From an uncultured Muribaculaceae bacterium (GTDB lineage: Bacteria; Bacteroidota; Bacteroidia; Bacteroidales; Muribaculaceae): a stretch of DNA of 64,000 bases. The notes under the pieces were generated by a model. That model ran no database searches. It was not told where the DNA came from and saw nothing but the letters and a program-made list of their open reading frames with translations. Shown piece after piece: positions 43,847 through 52,090 of the stretch. The translations under genes and the position numbers were made by a program. The stretch's first letter is position 1. Every line of letters starts with the position of its first letter. The stretch spans positions 7,359-71,358 of the forward strand of contig CAJTXU010000013.1 in NCBI GenBank assembly GCA_910584125.1, given 5' to 3'.

Positions 43847-44779
43847 ATGGATTCAAACAATTCGACTGATCGCGAATATGAGTACCGCGGACTATGCGTC
43901 AACGGTTTCGCGATGATTTTCTTCACGTTCGTGCTTCTGCCTGTGGCGATGATATGCTCGGGTGTATACGGCGGCGACAATCCGTGGATACTGGTGGGTG
44001 TCACGATGCCCCTGTTCCTGCTCTTCGTGCTTGGCTGCGTGGGCTACTTCACCCAGGAGCCCAACGTGGCCCGCGTCATGATATTCTTCGGCAAATACCG
44101 GGGCACGTGCAAGCGCGTCGGCTTCTACTGGACCAACCCGTTCATGAGCCGCAAGAAACTCTCGCTGCGCATCCGCAACATGGACATCGACCCCATCAAG
44201 GTCAACGACAAGATCGGCAACCCGGTGCTGATCGGCATGGTGCTCGTGTGGCGAATCAGGGATACATATAAGGTGACGTTCGACCTCGACTCGCAGAGCC
44301 TCGGGGCAGCCGGAGGCATCAACAACGCCGCGCTCTCCAACTTCGTGCGCATCCAGGGCGACGCCGCCCTGCGCGAGGTGACCGGGCATTTCGCCTACGA
44401 CAACACCGACGCCACCGTCGACGGCGAGCTCACCCTGCGCGACAGCGGCAAGGAGATCAGCGACCTGCTCGAGCACAAGATCAACGAGCGCCTCGCCATG
44501 GCCGGCATTGAGGTCGTGGAGGCCCGCATCAACTATCTGGCCTACGCCCCCGAGATCGCGGCCGTCATGCTGCGCCGCCAGCAGGCGTCGGCCATCATCT
44601 CGGCGCGCGAGAAGATTGTCGAGGGCGCCGTGTCGATGGTCGACATGGCCCTCCGCTCGCTCGACGACCGAGACGTCGTTAAGCTCAGCAACGAGCAGAA
44701 AGCCTCGATGGTGGGCAATCTGCTCGCAGTGCTCTGCGCCGACGAGCCTCTCACTCCGACCCTCAACGCCAACGTATAA
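43847..44779 (+). CDS. SPFH domain (prohibitin-like) membrane protein
   Basis: A 310-residue protein with two N-terminal TM helices (about 20-60) and an SPFH/band 7 domain (NVARVMIFFGKYRGTCKRVG, INERLAMAGIEVVEARINYLAYAPEIA). The C-terminal coiled coil (RRQQASAIISAREKIVEGA) is the oligomerisation part. Such proteins scaffold membrane microdomains and proteases. It converges with the K+ channel-like gene. Confidence 0.92.
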   Translation: MDSNNSTDREYEYRGLCVNGFAMIFFTFVLLPVAMICSGVYGGDNPWILVGVTMPLFLLFVLGCVGYFTQEPNVARVMIFFGKYRGTCKRVGFYWTNPFMSRKKLSLRIRNMDIDPIKVNDKIGNPVLIGMVLVWRIRDTYKVTFDLDSQSLGAAGGINNAALSNFVRIQGDAALREVTGHFAYDNTDATVDGELTLRDSGKEISDLLEHKINERLAMAGIEVVEARINYLAYAPEIAAVMLRRQQASAIISAREKIVEGAVSMVDMALRSLDDRDVVKLSNEQKASMVGNLLAVLCADEPLTPTLNANV

Positions 44780-44790
44780 GACCCAAGACC

Positions 44791-45585
44791 TTAGACCTTG
44801 GCAGTCCCCGTATCACCGCCCGGAGAGTCCGAAGAGGCCGGCTCCGGGTGTTTCTTTACATAATTGCGGTATGCCCTCACCAGCGAGACCTCCTTGGCGT
44901 TCTGGTTGCGCTTGGTCAGCAGGTTGGTGACGTAGACCGTGAAGATCGGGAACATCATCATGCCCAGCGCGGCCAGCAGCACCGACAGCACGCGGCCCAC
45001 GCCCGTCACCGCCACGATGTTCGAGCCCACCGTCGTAACGTCCATAGCCGCCCACCAGAGCGCGTCCTTATACTTGTGGACAAGCGGATTGACACCGTGC
45101 TCGAACAGATAGAACGTCAGGCTCGCGAAGTAGACAGTCGAAATCAGCGTGATGATGTATGAGAAGAAGAGACCCGTGGCGCGGTTGGAAGTGAACCAGC
45201 CCACCACGATGGCCATAGCGTAGCCCCCGCGGATCAGCGGCATGTAGCGTATCATGTAGTCGAACTCGCGCGATATATTCCACCCGTAGTGGTAGATGAT
45301 GGCCTGATAGGGGATGGCCACTAAAAAAAAGATGAAATGAGTGGCCAGATAGTGTCGGCGCCTGTCGGACAATATCAGCTCGATGAAGAAGTCGGCCATG
45401 AACACGACGCATATCCAGAACTGGCCTTTCTGGAATTTCGACTGCGTGTAGAACTGCACGCCCCGGAACGTGTCGATCGAAATCATCACGATCAGCAGCA
45501 CCGACAGGGCCAGGATCAGAATGTGAAGCAGGATGAATATGCCCTTCTTGCGGAAAAAATCGTTTAGTTGGCTCAGATCTGCCAT
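44791..45585 (-). CDS. Ion channel protein, K+ channel-like
   Basis: A 264-residue protein with about six TM segments and a pore loop ending DVTTVGSNIVA, close to the TVGYG selectivity filter but with Ser-Asn in place of Tyr-Gly, so selectivity may differ. The S4-like segment is weakly charged. The cytosolic tail is short. It is divergently arranged with the urea transporter. Confidence 0.82.
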   Translation of the reverse strand: MADLSQLNDFFRKKGIFILLHILILALSVLLIVMISIDTFRGVQFYTQSKFQKGQFWICVVFMADFFIELILSDRRRHYLATHFIFFLVAIPYQAIIYHYGWNISREFDYMIRYMPLIRGGYAMAIVVGWFTSNRATGLFFSYIITLISTVYFASLTFYLFEHGVNPLVHKYKDALWWAAMDVTTVGSNIVAVTGVGRVLSVLLAALGMMMFPIFTVYVTNLLTKRNQNAKEVSLVRAYRNYVKKHPEPASSDSPGGDTGTAKV

Positions 45586-45722
45586 AACTCAAGTGTTTTA
45601 GATGGAACCGGGCCGCGCCGCGCCATGAAATGAATTGGGCGCCGGCGCAAAACCTCTTTTCACTAAAAACGTTTATAGGATATAAGAGTTCAGCGGGCGC
45701 GCCGCGCCGCCGGGCCGCCACT

Positions 45723-46748
45723 ATGAACAAACACCAAACACATCATAACAAGATGGCAACACTATACACAATGAAGGAGACGCTGCGGACATTCCCGCGG
45801 ACGTATCTGAGGGGCATCGGGCAGGTGATGTTCCAGGACAATATGTGGAGCGGACTGCTCTTTTTCATCGGTATCATATGGGGCGCCTACGAGGAGGGCC
45901 AGGGCGTCGTGGCCTGGGGCATGATCGTCGGCACCCTCGTCTCGACGCTGACGGGCTACATCCTGCAGCTTCCCGACAAGAACGGCGCCCAGGGCCTCTG
46001 GGGCTTCAACGGCTGCCTGGTGGGATGCGCGTTCCCGACATTCATGGGCCACACGGCCATGATGTGGGTGGCGCTCATACTCTGCTCGGCGCTCTCGACA
46101 TGGGTCCGCACCGGCCTCGACAACGTGATGGACCGCTGGAACGTCAGTTCGCTGACATTCCCCTTCGTGCTCTCCACCTATTTCTTCCTGCTCGCCTCGC
46201 GTCTGTTCGCGGGCATGCCCCCCGAGTTCATGGGCTCGCCCGAGCTTCCCGGCGGCGACGGCGGCGTGCTCGACATGCGTTTCGTCCATCTTGTCGAATA
46301 CTGGCTCAAGGGCATAGCGCAGATCTTCCTGATCAACTCGTGGGTGACAGGCATATTCTGTCTGGCGGCCCTCGCGGTCTCCAATATCCGGGCGGCCGTA
46401 TGGGCCGCGATAGCTTCGGCGCTCGCGCTCTTCACGGTGATTGTCTGGAAAGGCCCCGCCACCGACATCGCCAACGGACTCTACGGTTTCAGCGCCGTGC
46501 TGACCGGCATCGCGCTGGGAGCGACCTTCTGCAACCATTCATGGAAATCGGCCATATGGGCCGTGCTCGGCATCGTGATGACCGTCTTCATCCAGGCCGG
46601 CATGAACGCCTTCTTCGCCCCGATGGGACTTCCGACGCTCACCGGCCCGTTCTGCGTGGCCACGTGGCTCTTCCTCTTCCCGAAGTTCAGCTTCTTCGCC
46701 CCGCAGGGCTCCGCGCCTAAAACTCCGTCGCCTGACAAATCCAAGTAA
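45723..46748 (+). CDS. Urea transporter (UT family)
   Basis: About 341 residues from MNKHQTHHNK at 45723; MATLYT at 45753 and MKETLRTF at 45771 are alternative starts. The protein has about ten TM helices in two pseudo-repeats, each with a UT motif: LPDKNGAQGLWGFNGCLVGCA in the first and DIANGLYGFSAVLTGIALGA in the second (the N-G-x-x-G selectivity segments). It would pass urea to the urease encoded 13 kb upstream. It is followed 18 nt later by an MFS gene. Confidence 0.92.
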   Translation: MNKHQTHHNKMATLYTMKETLRTFPRTYLRGIGQVMFQDNMWSGLLFFIGIIWGAYEEGQGVVAWGMIVGTLVSTLTGYILQLPDKNGAQGLWGFNGCLVGCAFPTFMGHTAMMWVALILCSALSTWVRTGLDNVMDRWNVSSLTFPFVLSTYFFLLASRLFAGMPPEFMGSPELPGGDGGVLDMRFVHLVEYWLKGIAQIFLINSWVTGIFCLAALAVSNIRAAVWAAIASALALFTVIVWKGPATDIANGLYGFSAVLTGIALGATFCNHSWKSAIWAVLGIVMTVFIQAGMNAFFAPMGLPTLTGPFCVATWLFLFPKFSFFAPQGSAPKTPSPDKSK

Positions 46749-46766
46749 CTTAAACCTCAGAGAGTC

Positions 46767-48173
46767 ATGTCAGCCAACGCAATAACCCGCAGCCCCGCCG
46801 CCGGACGGCATATGGTGGATCTCGCCACGATGCCCCTGCGTCCCGCCCACTTCATGATAGTGGGCGTGGCGTCGCTCGGCCAGCTGATCGGCACGGCGGT
46901 GGCCACCATCGCCGGCATCATCATTCCGATGCTCAACATCCTGTTCCGTCCAGGGCTCTCGGGCGTGATGCAGGGTGTGATAGGGGCGGCCGACCTGGTG
47001 GGGATATGCCTCGGTTCGGTTCTGTTCGGCAAGCTCAGCGACCGTTACGGCTACCTGTTCTTCTTCCGTTTCTGCCCGATGCTGATACTCGCGGCGGCGG
47101 CTGTCGCGGCGCTCGTGCCCGACGTGGCCGTGCTCACGGTCTGTCTCTTCGTAATCGGCCTGGGCATCGGCGGTGAATACAGCCTCGACTCCGACTACAT
47201 CTCCGAGCTCATGCCCGACCGCTACCGCTCGCTGATGGTGGGCGTCGCCAAGGCGGCGTGCGCCCTCGGCAACATCGTGGCCGCCGCAGTATGCTTCTGG
47301 CTGCTGACGCGCTGGCACGACGCCTCGCGCTGGCCGTCGCTGATGTGGATCGTGGCCGCCATCGCCGCGCTGATGCTTCTGCTCCGCATCCGTTTCTACC
47401 AGAGCCCCGGGTGGCTCATCTCGAAAGGCCGCGTGGCCGAGGCCGAGACCGAAGTGCGTCGTTTTTTGGGCGATGACGTCACCATCGATACGACCCGCGA
47501 CAGCGGCTCGACCAATGCCCCGGCCCCCGCCTCCGCCCAGAAGAAGCAGGGCTTCCTCTCGTTTCTCGCGGCCAACTGGCGCAAGGTGGTGGTGAGCGGC
47601 ATCCCCTGGGCCTGCGAGGGACTCGGCGTGTACGGCATAGGTGTGTTTCTGCCCATTCTGGTCATGGCCCTCGGACTCGAGCGTTTCACGCCCGGAGAAC
47701 CCGCGATGCTCCACGTCACCGATTCGGTCAAGATCACCCTCTACATCAGCTGCATCATACTGCCCGGCTTCGTCGCCGGACTCCTCCTGATACGTCGCGG
47801 GCGCAGCGTGACGTCGATACAGACTTGGGGCTTCCTGCTCTGCGCCGTCGCGCTCGGCGTGCTGATGCCGGCCTATCACCTGCACTGGAACAAATGGATC
47901 GCGATAGGCGCGTTCATGGCCTTCGAGTTCTTCCTCAACGTCGGTCCGCATCTCGTCACCTACGTTCTGCCGCCCAAGATCTATCCCGTCGCGCAGCGTG
48001 GCCTCGGCGTCGGCATAGCCGCCGCCATAGGCAAGATCGGCGCCGTGGCCGGCGTGTTCGTGATTCCGCTCCTGCTCCATGCGGGCGGAGCCATGCTCGT
48101 GCTCGGAGTCTCGGCGGCAGTGATGGCCTTCGGCGCGCTGGTGACGTTCCTGTTCCGCTCGACTGTGCCTTAG
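46767..48173 (+). CDS. Major facilitator superfamily transporter
   Basis: A 468-residue MFS permease with twelve predicted TM helices. The motif GKLSDRYGYLFFFR between TM2 and TM3 and the GIGGEYSLDSDYISELMPDRYRS segment in TM4-5 resemble the sugar/organic-acid (SP or AAHS) branches. The substrate is unknown. It lies 18 nt after the urea transporter and is likely co-transcribed, so transport of a compound used with urea is possible (inference). Confidence 0.88.
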   Translation: MSANAITRSPAAGRHMVDLATMPLRPAHFMIVGVASLGQLIGTAVATIAGIIIPMLNILFRPGLSGVMQGVIGAADLVGICLGSVLFGKLSDRYGYLFFFRFCPMLILAAAAVAALVPDVAVLTVCLFVIGLGIGGEYSLDSDYISELMPDRYRSLMVGVAKAACALGNIVAAAVCFWLLTRWHDASRWPSLMWIVAAIAALMLLLRIRFYQSPGWLISKGRVAEAETEVRRFLGDDVTIDTTRDSGSTNAPAPASAQKKQGFLSFLAANWRKVVVSGIPWACEGLGVYGIGVFLPILVMALGLERFTPGEPAMLHVTDSVKITLYISCIILPGFVAGLLLIRRGRSVTSIQTWGFLLCAVALGVLMPAYHLHWNKWIAIGAFMAFEFFLNVGPHLVTYVLPPKIYPVAQRGLGVGIAAAIGKIGAVAGVFVIPLLLHAGGAMLVLGVSAAVMAFGALVTFLFRSTVP

Positions 48174-48258
48174 GTTTGCTCTCTTGGTGGATGGATAAAG
48201 GCGGCTTCCGGCGGAGGGCGCCTAATTTCGCGTCATGTTTTTAACAGTTGGAAAAATC

Positions 48259-48705
48259 ATGAATGCGAAAACAGTAATCGCGCTGCCGCTGATGGCGTGT
48301 GGCGCAATCCTGTCGTTGTCCTCCTGCCGCACGTGCCGCAACGTCGAGGCCGTCACCGACACCGTGGCCGACGTACGCTATGTCATCCGCCGCGACAGCG
48401 TGCGCAGTGTCGTCGAACTGAGAGACTCCGTGGCCGTGCGCGACTCCGTGGCCGTGTATATGAAAGGAGACACCGTCTATGTCGACCGCTGGCACTGGCG
48501 CGACCGCCGGACGGACGGTCGCCGGGTCAGCCGCGAGGTCCGGACCGACACCGTATGGAAAGAGCGCGTGCGTACCGTCACGCGCACCCGCGTTGAGACT
48601 GTCGCGAAGCGCCCGCCGCTGTGGCGCCGCCTGCTCGTCGTCGCCGCGCTCCTCGCCGCCGCCGTCCTCGCTTTCAGACTCGTCGCCTCCGCAAGACACA
48701 AATAG
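48259..48705 (+). CDS. Small lipoprotein/membrane protein, spanin-like
   Basis: A 148-residue protein from MNAKTVIALPLMACG. It has a lipobox (LSLSSC), a middle rich in repeated RDSV and DTVYVDRWHWRDR segments, and a C-terminal TM helix (LLVVAALLAAAVLAFRLV). The pattern is common next to lysozymes in Bacteroidales prophages, where it may act as a spanin or lysis accessory. No lysozyme is nearby, so it may be a relic. Confidence 0.55.
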   Translation: MNAKTVIALPLMACGAILSLSSCRTCRNVEAVTDTVADVRYVIRRDSVRSVVELRDSVAVRDSVAVYMKGDTVYVDRWHWRDRRTDGRRVSREVRTDTVWKERVRTVTRTRVETVAKRPPLWRRLLVVAALLAAAVLAFRLVASARHK

Positions 48706-48712
48706 ACGGGAG

Positions 48713-48879
48713 GAGCCGGCGACCGCGTGAGCCACCGGGGAGGGCGACTGTCCCAGTCGCCACGACGGCGTTGCGGGCTCCAGCCCGCAAACGCTCCGCG
48801 CGAAGATTTTAGACCATAGAACCACGAAGTGCTCACGACGCCCAAAATAAGCAATCGTCGTAACCATAGATCCATAGGG
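48713..48879. repeat. Dispersed repeat, copy 2 (left inverted arm)
   Basis: This block (GGCGACTGTCCCAGTCGCC, then TTTTAGACCATAGAACCACG, GCTCACGACGCCC and a CCATAGATCCATAGGGCT end) recurs inverted at 49889-50060. A second block, TTCCAGCATGGAAGGGCGGA at 49159-49178, recurs inverted at 49832-49860. The two arms bracket about 1 kb holding the CRISPR remnant. Confidence 0.8.
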
Positions 48880-48942
48880 CTACGCATTACATTCATATGG
48901 CTACGCGCTGTTTCGGAGATTAGAGAGTTGAGAGCTTCGCTC

Positions 48943-49137
48943 TCGGCTCCGCCGATGACATCGCTGTAAATACCTCACGCAGAGGTTACGCAGAGAGGCG
49001 CAGAGATTCGGTTCCGCCGGTGACATCGCAGTAAATGCCTCACGCGGAGGTTTCGCAGAGAGGCGCAGAGATTCGGCTCCGCCGGTGACATCGCTGTAAA
49101 TACCTCACGCGGAGGTTTCGCAGAGAGGCGCAGAGGT
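48943..49137. repeat. 65-bp tandem repeat, three copies
   Basis: Three units of 65 bp start at 48943, 49008 and 49073 and differ at only a few sites; each contains CTCACGC(A/G)GAGGTT and CGCAGAGAGGCGCAGAG. One frame reads through as a repeated peptide but shows no start or conserved domain. It sits between the two blocks of the left inverted arm. Confidence 0.9.
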
Positions 49138-49401
49138 GCTCCGCAGCGGCACGGCGCGCGTTCCAGCATGGAAGGGCGGACGTCCCCAATGCGGTTGAAC
49201 TAAAACTTATTTATTCGACACACAGATGATTACTCCATGCCCGACAGGGCATCTTGTGTGTAGCCGGGGGTATGACACCGACGGCGCGAAGCGCATCGTC
49301 GGTGTCATACCCCCGGTAGGCGAGTGGAAGATATGTGTCGGCGACGACACCTTGTCGCACTTCTGTAGAATACGATTTAGGGTCGCGTGCTGCCGCAACC
49401 G

Positions 49402-49600
49402 CAGATGGTTCGCTGAAAATTAGTGACTTTGCACTGTAGAATCCAACGTCCAGAAGATTGCCTCCCAGTCGCGTTCGGTTGTGATTCGCTGAAAATTTAG
49501 TATCTTTGCACTGTAGAATCCAACTATATAATCGGGGTATTTTTTGCGTGCAGGTTGTGATTCGCTGAAAACTGAGTATCACTGCACTACGGAATCCAAT
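49402..49600. CRISPR. Degenerate orphan type II-C CRISPR array (3 repeats, 2 spacers)
   Basis: Repeats lie at 49402-49447 (46 bp, 5' end degraded, one deletion), 49478-49524 (47 bp, GTTGTGATTCGCTGAAAATT...GAATCCAAC) and 49554-49600 (47 bp, 3' half mutated). Spacers are 30 bp (49448-49477) and 29 bp (49525-49553). The 47-bp length, GTTGTGATT start and internal TATCTTTG match the type II-C repeats of Bacteroidetes. No cas gene is within the window. The TATCTTTG in the middle copy also fits the -7 promoter consensus. Confidence 0.85.
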
Positions 49601-49888
49601 CGAGCGAGTGGTACTCTGGAACAGTAAACAAAAAAATCGGTGGACTGACGGGGTCGAGGGAGGTTATTCACCAGTCGAAGTAACTTTCAGGCAACTCCAG
49701 GATTTTACAAGCTGTCCGAGCGACCCAAGTAGGCATGCACCTGGCGGGACAAGCCTCTGACAGCTTCTATATATTAACATAAACTTGAACAAGGAATTGT
49801 GTTGCGTCAAAAAAATATGGCAAGACAGAGACGTCCGCCCCTCCATGCTGGGACGCGCGCCGTGCCGCTGTGGAGACACTGAACTGCG

Positions 49889-50060
49889 GAGCCCTATGGA
49901 TCTATGGTTACGACGATTGCTTATTTGGGGCGTCGTGAGCACTTCGTGGTTCCATGGTCTAAAATCTTCGCTCGGAGCAATTGCGGACTATAGTCCGCAA
50001 CGTCTCTCTGGTGACCGGGACAGTCGCCATACCCGGTGGACTCACGCGGTCGCCAAGCGC
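49889..50060. repeat. Dispersed repeat, copy 3 (right inverted arm)
   Basis: Reverse complement of 48713-48879 with moderate divergence, followed by CGCCAAGCGCCGAGTCTTT as in the copy near 3590. Immediately left of it (49832-49872) is the inverted GGAGGGGCGGACGTC block. The gap 49601-50263 otherwise has no gene I can support. Confidence 0.75.
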
Positions 50061-50231
50061 CGAGTCTTTCCTCCGGCCGTCCACTACACTTCTGTTGTGT
50101 TAATTAGATTTGTCAGCGAGGTGCCTCATTAAAGTGACCTCAATGGAAGCGGCGCTCCAGCTGATTAATTGATTGAGATGTCGTTGGCCCTTGCAGACGC
50201 GCGTCTTTTATTATCGCCATATAAAAATAAA

Positions 50232-50260
50232 AAGTGTGACTCATGTATTGAATCACACTT
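50232..50260 (-). terminator. Hairpin downstream of the tRNA-like element
   Basis: AAGTGTGA pairs with TCACACTT, extended by internal complementarity; on the minus strand it is followed by TTTATTTTTAT. It looks like the terminator of the tRNA-like gene at 50264-50350. Confidence 0.65.
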
Positions 50261-50263
50261 AAG

Positions 50264-50350
50264 AAGAATGGCGGTAGGACTCGAACCTACAATCTCACAC
50301 CGCTTGAAGACGGCGGTCCCGCTCCCACATTGCGACCATCAACCATTCTT
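50264..50350 (-). tRNA. Noncanonical tRNA-like gene
   Basis: The minus strand gives an 8-bp acceptor (AAGAATGG/CCATTCTT), a perfect T arm (GTAGG, loop TTCGAGT, CCTAC) and a CCGC/GCGG stem with a 9-nt loop CGTCTTCAA. Two extra bases separate T arm and acceptor, and the D region (26 nt) does not fold normally, though GGTC/GACC could pair. The anticodon is ambiguous (CTT or TTC). It is followed by a terminator-like hairpin. It is either a diverged mobile-element tRNA or a decoy. Confidence 0.4.
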
Positions 50351-50471
50351 GAGCTTATATCGCAAAGCGTTATGAAATTTATCACAAAGACTATAGTCTT
50401 GCTAATTTTGTAGCGCGAAGTTTATGAACGGCAATTTTGCCGTTGTCAAGACGGTCGGAACCTCGGCCTCC

Positions 50472-50888
50472 TTAATTTACGCTTCTGTAGACGACTTCCT
50501 TGCCGCCGGATTCAAGGTAGAGATGGGAGGAGGTCATGCGGTAGGTGTAGGTTGTGGCCGAACCGCTGGTTTTCTTCACAGTGAGTGCTCGCTCGGTGGC
50601 GCTCCATGTGAAGTCGTATCCTTTGGAGGTCAGCACCGTTCCCTCTTTCATGGCACTGTAGACGCCGGTCTTGTCCTCGCGGAAGATGAACATGCCCACC
50701 TCGGCGCCGTTGAATATTAGATCGGTGGCGGATTTGTCCTCGACCCATGAGCCGACGAGCTTCTGCTCTGCCGCGTTGAGGGTTTCGGGTTCGTCGTCTT
50801 CCTTGTCGCCGCAGCCGGTGAGCGAGAGGAGGGGGAGGATGGCCAGAATGAGGATGGCCAGAATGGAATGAAGCTTGGTCTGTTTCAT
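50472..50888 (-). CDS. Lipocalin-like lipoprotein
   Basis: A 138-residue protein with signal MKQTKLHSILAILILAILP and lipobox LTGC, then an acidic run (GDKEDDEPE) typical of surface lipoproteins. The mature domain (KLVGSWVEDKSATDLIFNG, MFIFREDKTGVYS, YRMTSSHLYLE) fits the lipocalin-like/DUF5640 pattern seen in Bacteroidales. The ligand is unknown. It is divergent from the WYL regulator and has a TAACTTTG promoter at 50923-50930. Confidence 0.75.
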   Translation of the reverse strand: MKQTKLHSILAILILAILPLLSLTGCGDKEDDEPETLNAAEQKLVGSWVEDKSATDLIFNGAEVGMFIFREDKTGVYSAMKEGTVLTSKGYDFTWSATERALTVKKTSGSATTYTYRMTSSHLYLESGGKEVVYRSVN

Positions 50889-50922
50889 ATCGTGAATGAT
50901 TATTAAGTTGTTGATTCGGCTG

Positions 50923-50981
50923 CAAAGTTAGCGGAAGTTTGTCCCGAAATGCGGCACAATCAGATTTTTTTTGTAAATTTG
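50923..50981. promoter_or_regulatory. Divergent promoters of the lipoprotein and WYL genes
   Basis: Minus-strand TAACTTTG at 50923-50930 serves the lipoprotein; plus-strand TAAATTTG at 50974-50981 serves the WYL gene and lies only 8 nt before its ATG. The pair may be co-regulated by the WYL protein. Confidence 0.6.
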
Positions 50982-50989
50982 CGGTCGTT

Positions 50990-51898
50990 ATGAGAGGTTC
51001 CGAGATTTTCAGGGAGTATATCTGGCTGGTGGATTTGATCTGGAGAGCCGGGCGCATCACGTTTGAGGAGATTCAGGCGCGATGGCTGCGGTCGTCGCTA
51101 AGCGACGGGAGGCCGTTGGCGCGGTCGACTTTCAATCGCCATCGGGCGGCCATCGAAGATATCTTCGACCTCAACATCGACTGCGACCGTCGCGACAACG
51201 CCTATTATATCGCCAACGCCGACACGCTCGGCGACAACTCCGTGATTCGGTGGATGGCTCAGAATCTTTCGGTGCAGACACTTCTTTCCGACAGCCGCGC
51301 GATATACGACCGCATTCTGCTTGAGCCGGTGCCAACGGGCGGCGAGATGCTCGGCGAGGTGATCGAGGCCATGAAGCAGGGGCGGAAGATTCGCGTTGTC
51401 TATAAGAAGTGGGAGGAGCCCGAGAGGGAATACCTCCTTGAGCCGTATTGCGTGAAGCTGTTCAAACAGCGATGGTATCTGTTGGGCAGACGCGGGGAGG
51501 GCCCGTTGCAGATATTCTCATTCGAGCGCATCGCCTCCGTGACCATCGATGAAGAATCGTTCACACTCGACCCCGGTTTCGATGCGGAGACGTATTTCGC
51601 CGAATACTTCGGGGCCACGACAGGTATGGGCGCGGAACTGGCGACGATTCGCCTCCGCGCCTATGGCCGCGACCGGTATTATCTGCGTGATCTGCCCATG
51701 CATCCGTCGCAAAGATTTGTGGAGGAGGGCGACATCTATTGGGAGTTCGAGCTGCGGCTGCGTCCGACGCCCGACTTCATGGCCGCCATCCTCTCGCGCG
51801 GCGGATGGGTGCAGGTGGTCAGTCCCGAATGGCTGGCCGACGAAATACGCGAGCGAGCACAATTCATGCTCGACGCAATCGACGAAATGAAAGAATGA
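50990..51898 (+). CDS. WYL domain transcriptional regulator
   Basis: About 302 residues from MRGSEIFREYIW. An N-terminal helical DNA-binding part (RITFEEIQARWLRS, RSTFNRHRAAIEDIF) is followed by a WYL ligand domain (RKIRVVYKKW, LLEPYCVKLFKQRWYLLGRR) and the WCX C-terminus. WYL regulators sense nucleic acid or nucleotide ligands and often control defence or repair genes. The start is set by the promoter at 50974. The ATG at 50939 lies upstream of the promoter. Confidence 0.88.
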   Translation: MRGSEIFREYIWLVDLIWRAGRITFEEIQARWLRSSLSDGRPLARSTFNRHRAAIEDIFDLNIDCDRRDNAYYIANADTLGDNSVIRWMAQNLSVQTLLSDSRAIYDRILLEPVPTGGEMLGEVIEAMKQGRKIRVVYKKWEEPEREYLLEPYCVKLFKQRWYLLGRRGEGPLQIFSFERIASVTIDEESFTLDPGFDAETYFAEYFGATTGMGAELATIRLRAYGRDRYYLRDLPMHPSQRFVEEGDIYWEFELRLRPTPDFMAAILSRGGWVQVVSPEWLADEIRERAQFMLDAIDEMKE

Positions 51899-52020
51899 CG
51901 CAATAATGGCGGCTATACACAAGATGCCTTTCTATGAGTTTGCCAACCGGGCGTGTGCAGTCGCCGTAGCGTGGGACCGTGTGCGACTCGGTGAGCGGGA
52001 ATGATGGTGATTATGACAAA

Positions 52021-52055
52021 ACTCGGAATCAGCGTGTGGGATGCTGATTCCGAGT
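52021..52055. terminator. Terminator hairpin before the prophage attachment site
   Basis: A 13-bp perfect stem ACTCGGAATCAGC/GCTGATTCCGAGT with a 9-nt loop, flanked by AAA and TAAA. It lies between the WYL gene and the tRNA-Ala fragment. Confidence 0.75.
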
Positions 52056-52090
52056 CTAAAAGCGTTTCTGATGTTGATGTTGTTCTTATG

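Noticed and set aside
48975..49169. Minus-strand frame through the 65-bp repeat
   Set aside because: A repeated Ser/Ala/Leu-rich translation that exists only because 65-bp units keep part of the frame open; no start context.
50264..50350. Selenocysteine tRNA
   Set aside because: Although CTTCAAG and an 8-bp acceptor are present, there is no long variable arm and no stem that centres a TCA anticodon.
48181..52090. Insertion sequence or transposase in the repeat-rich zone
   Set aside because: No transposase-like frame was found on either strand.
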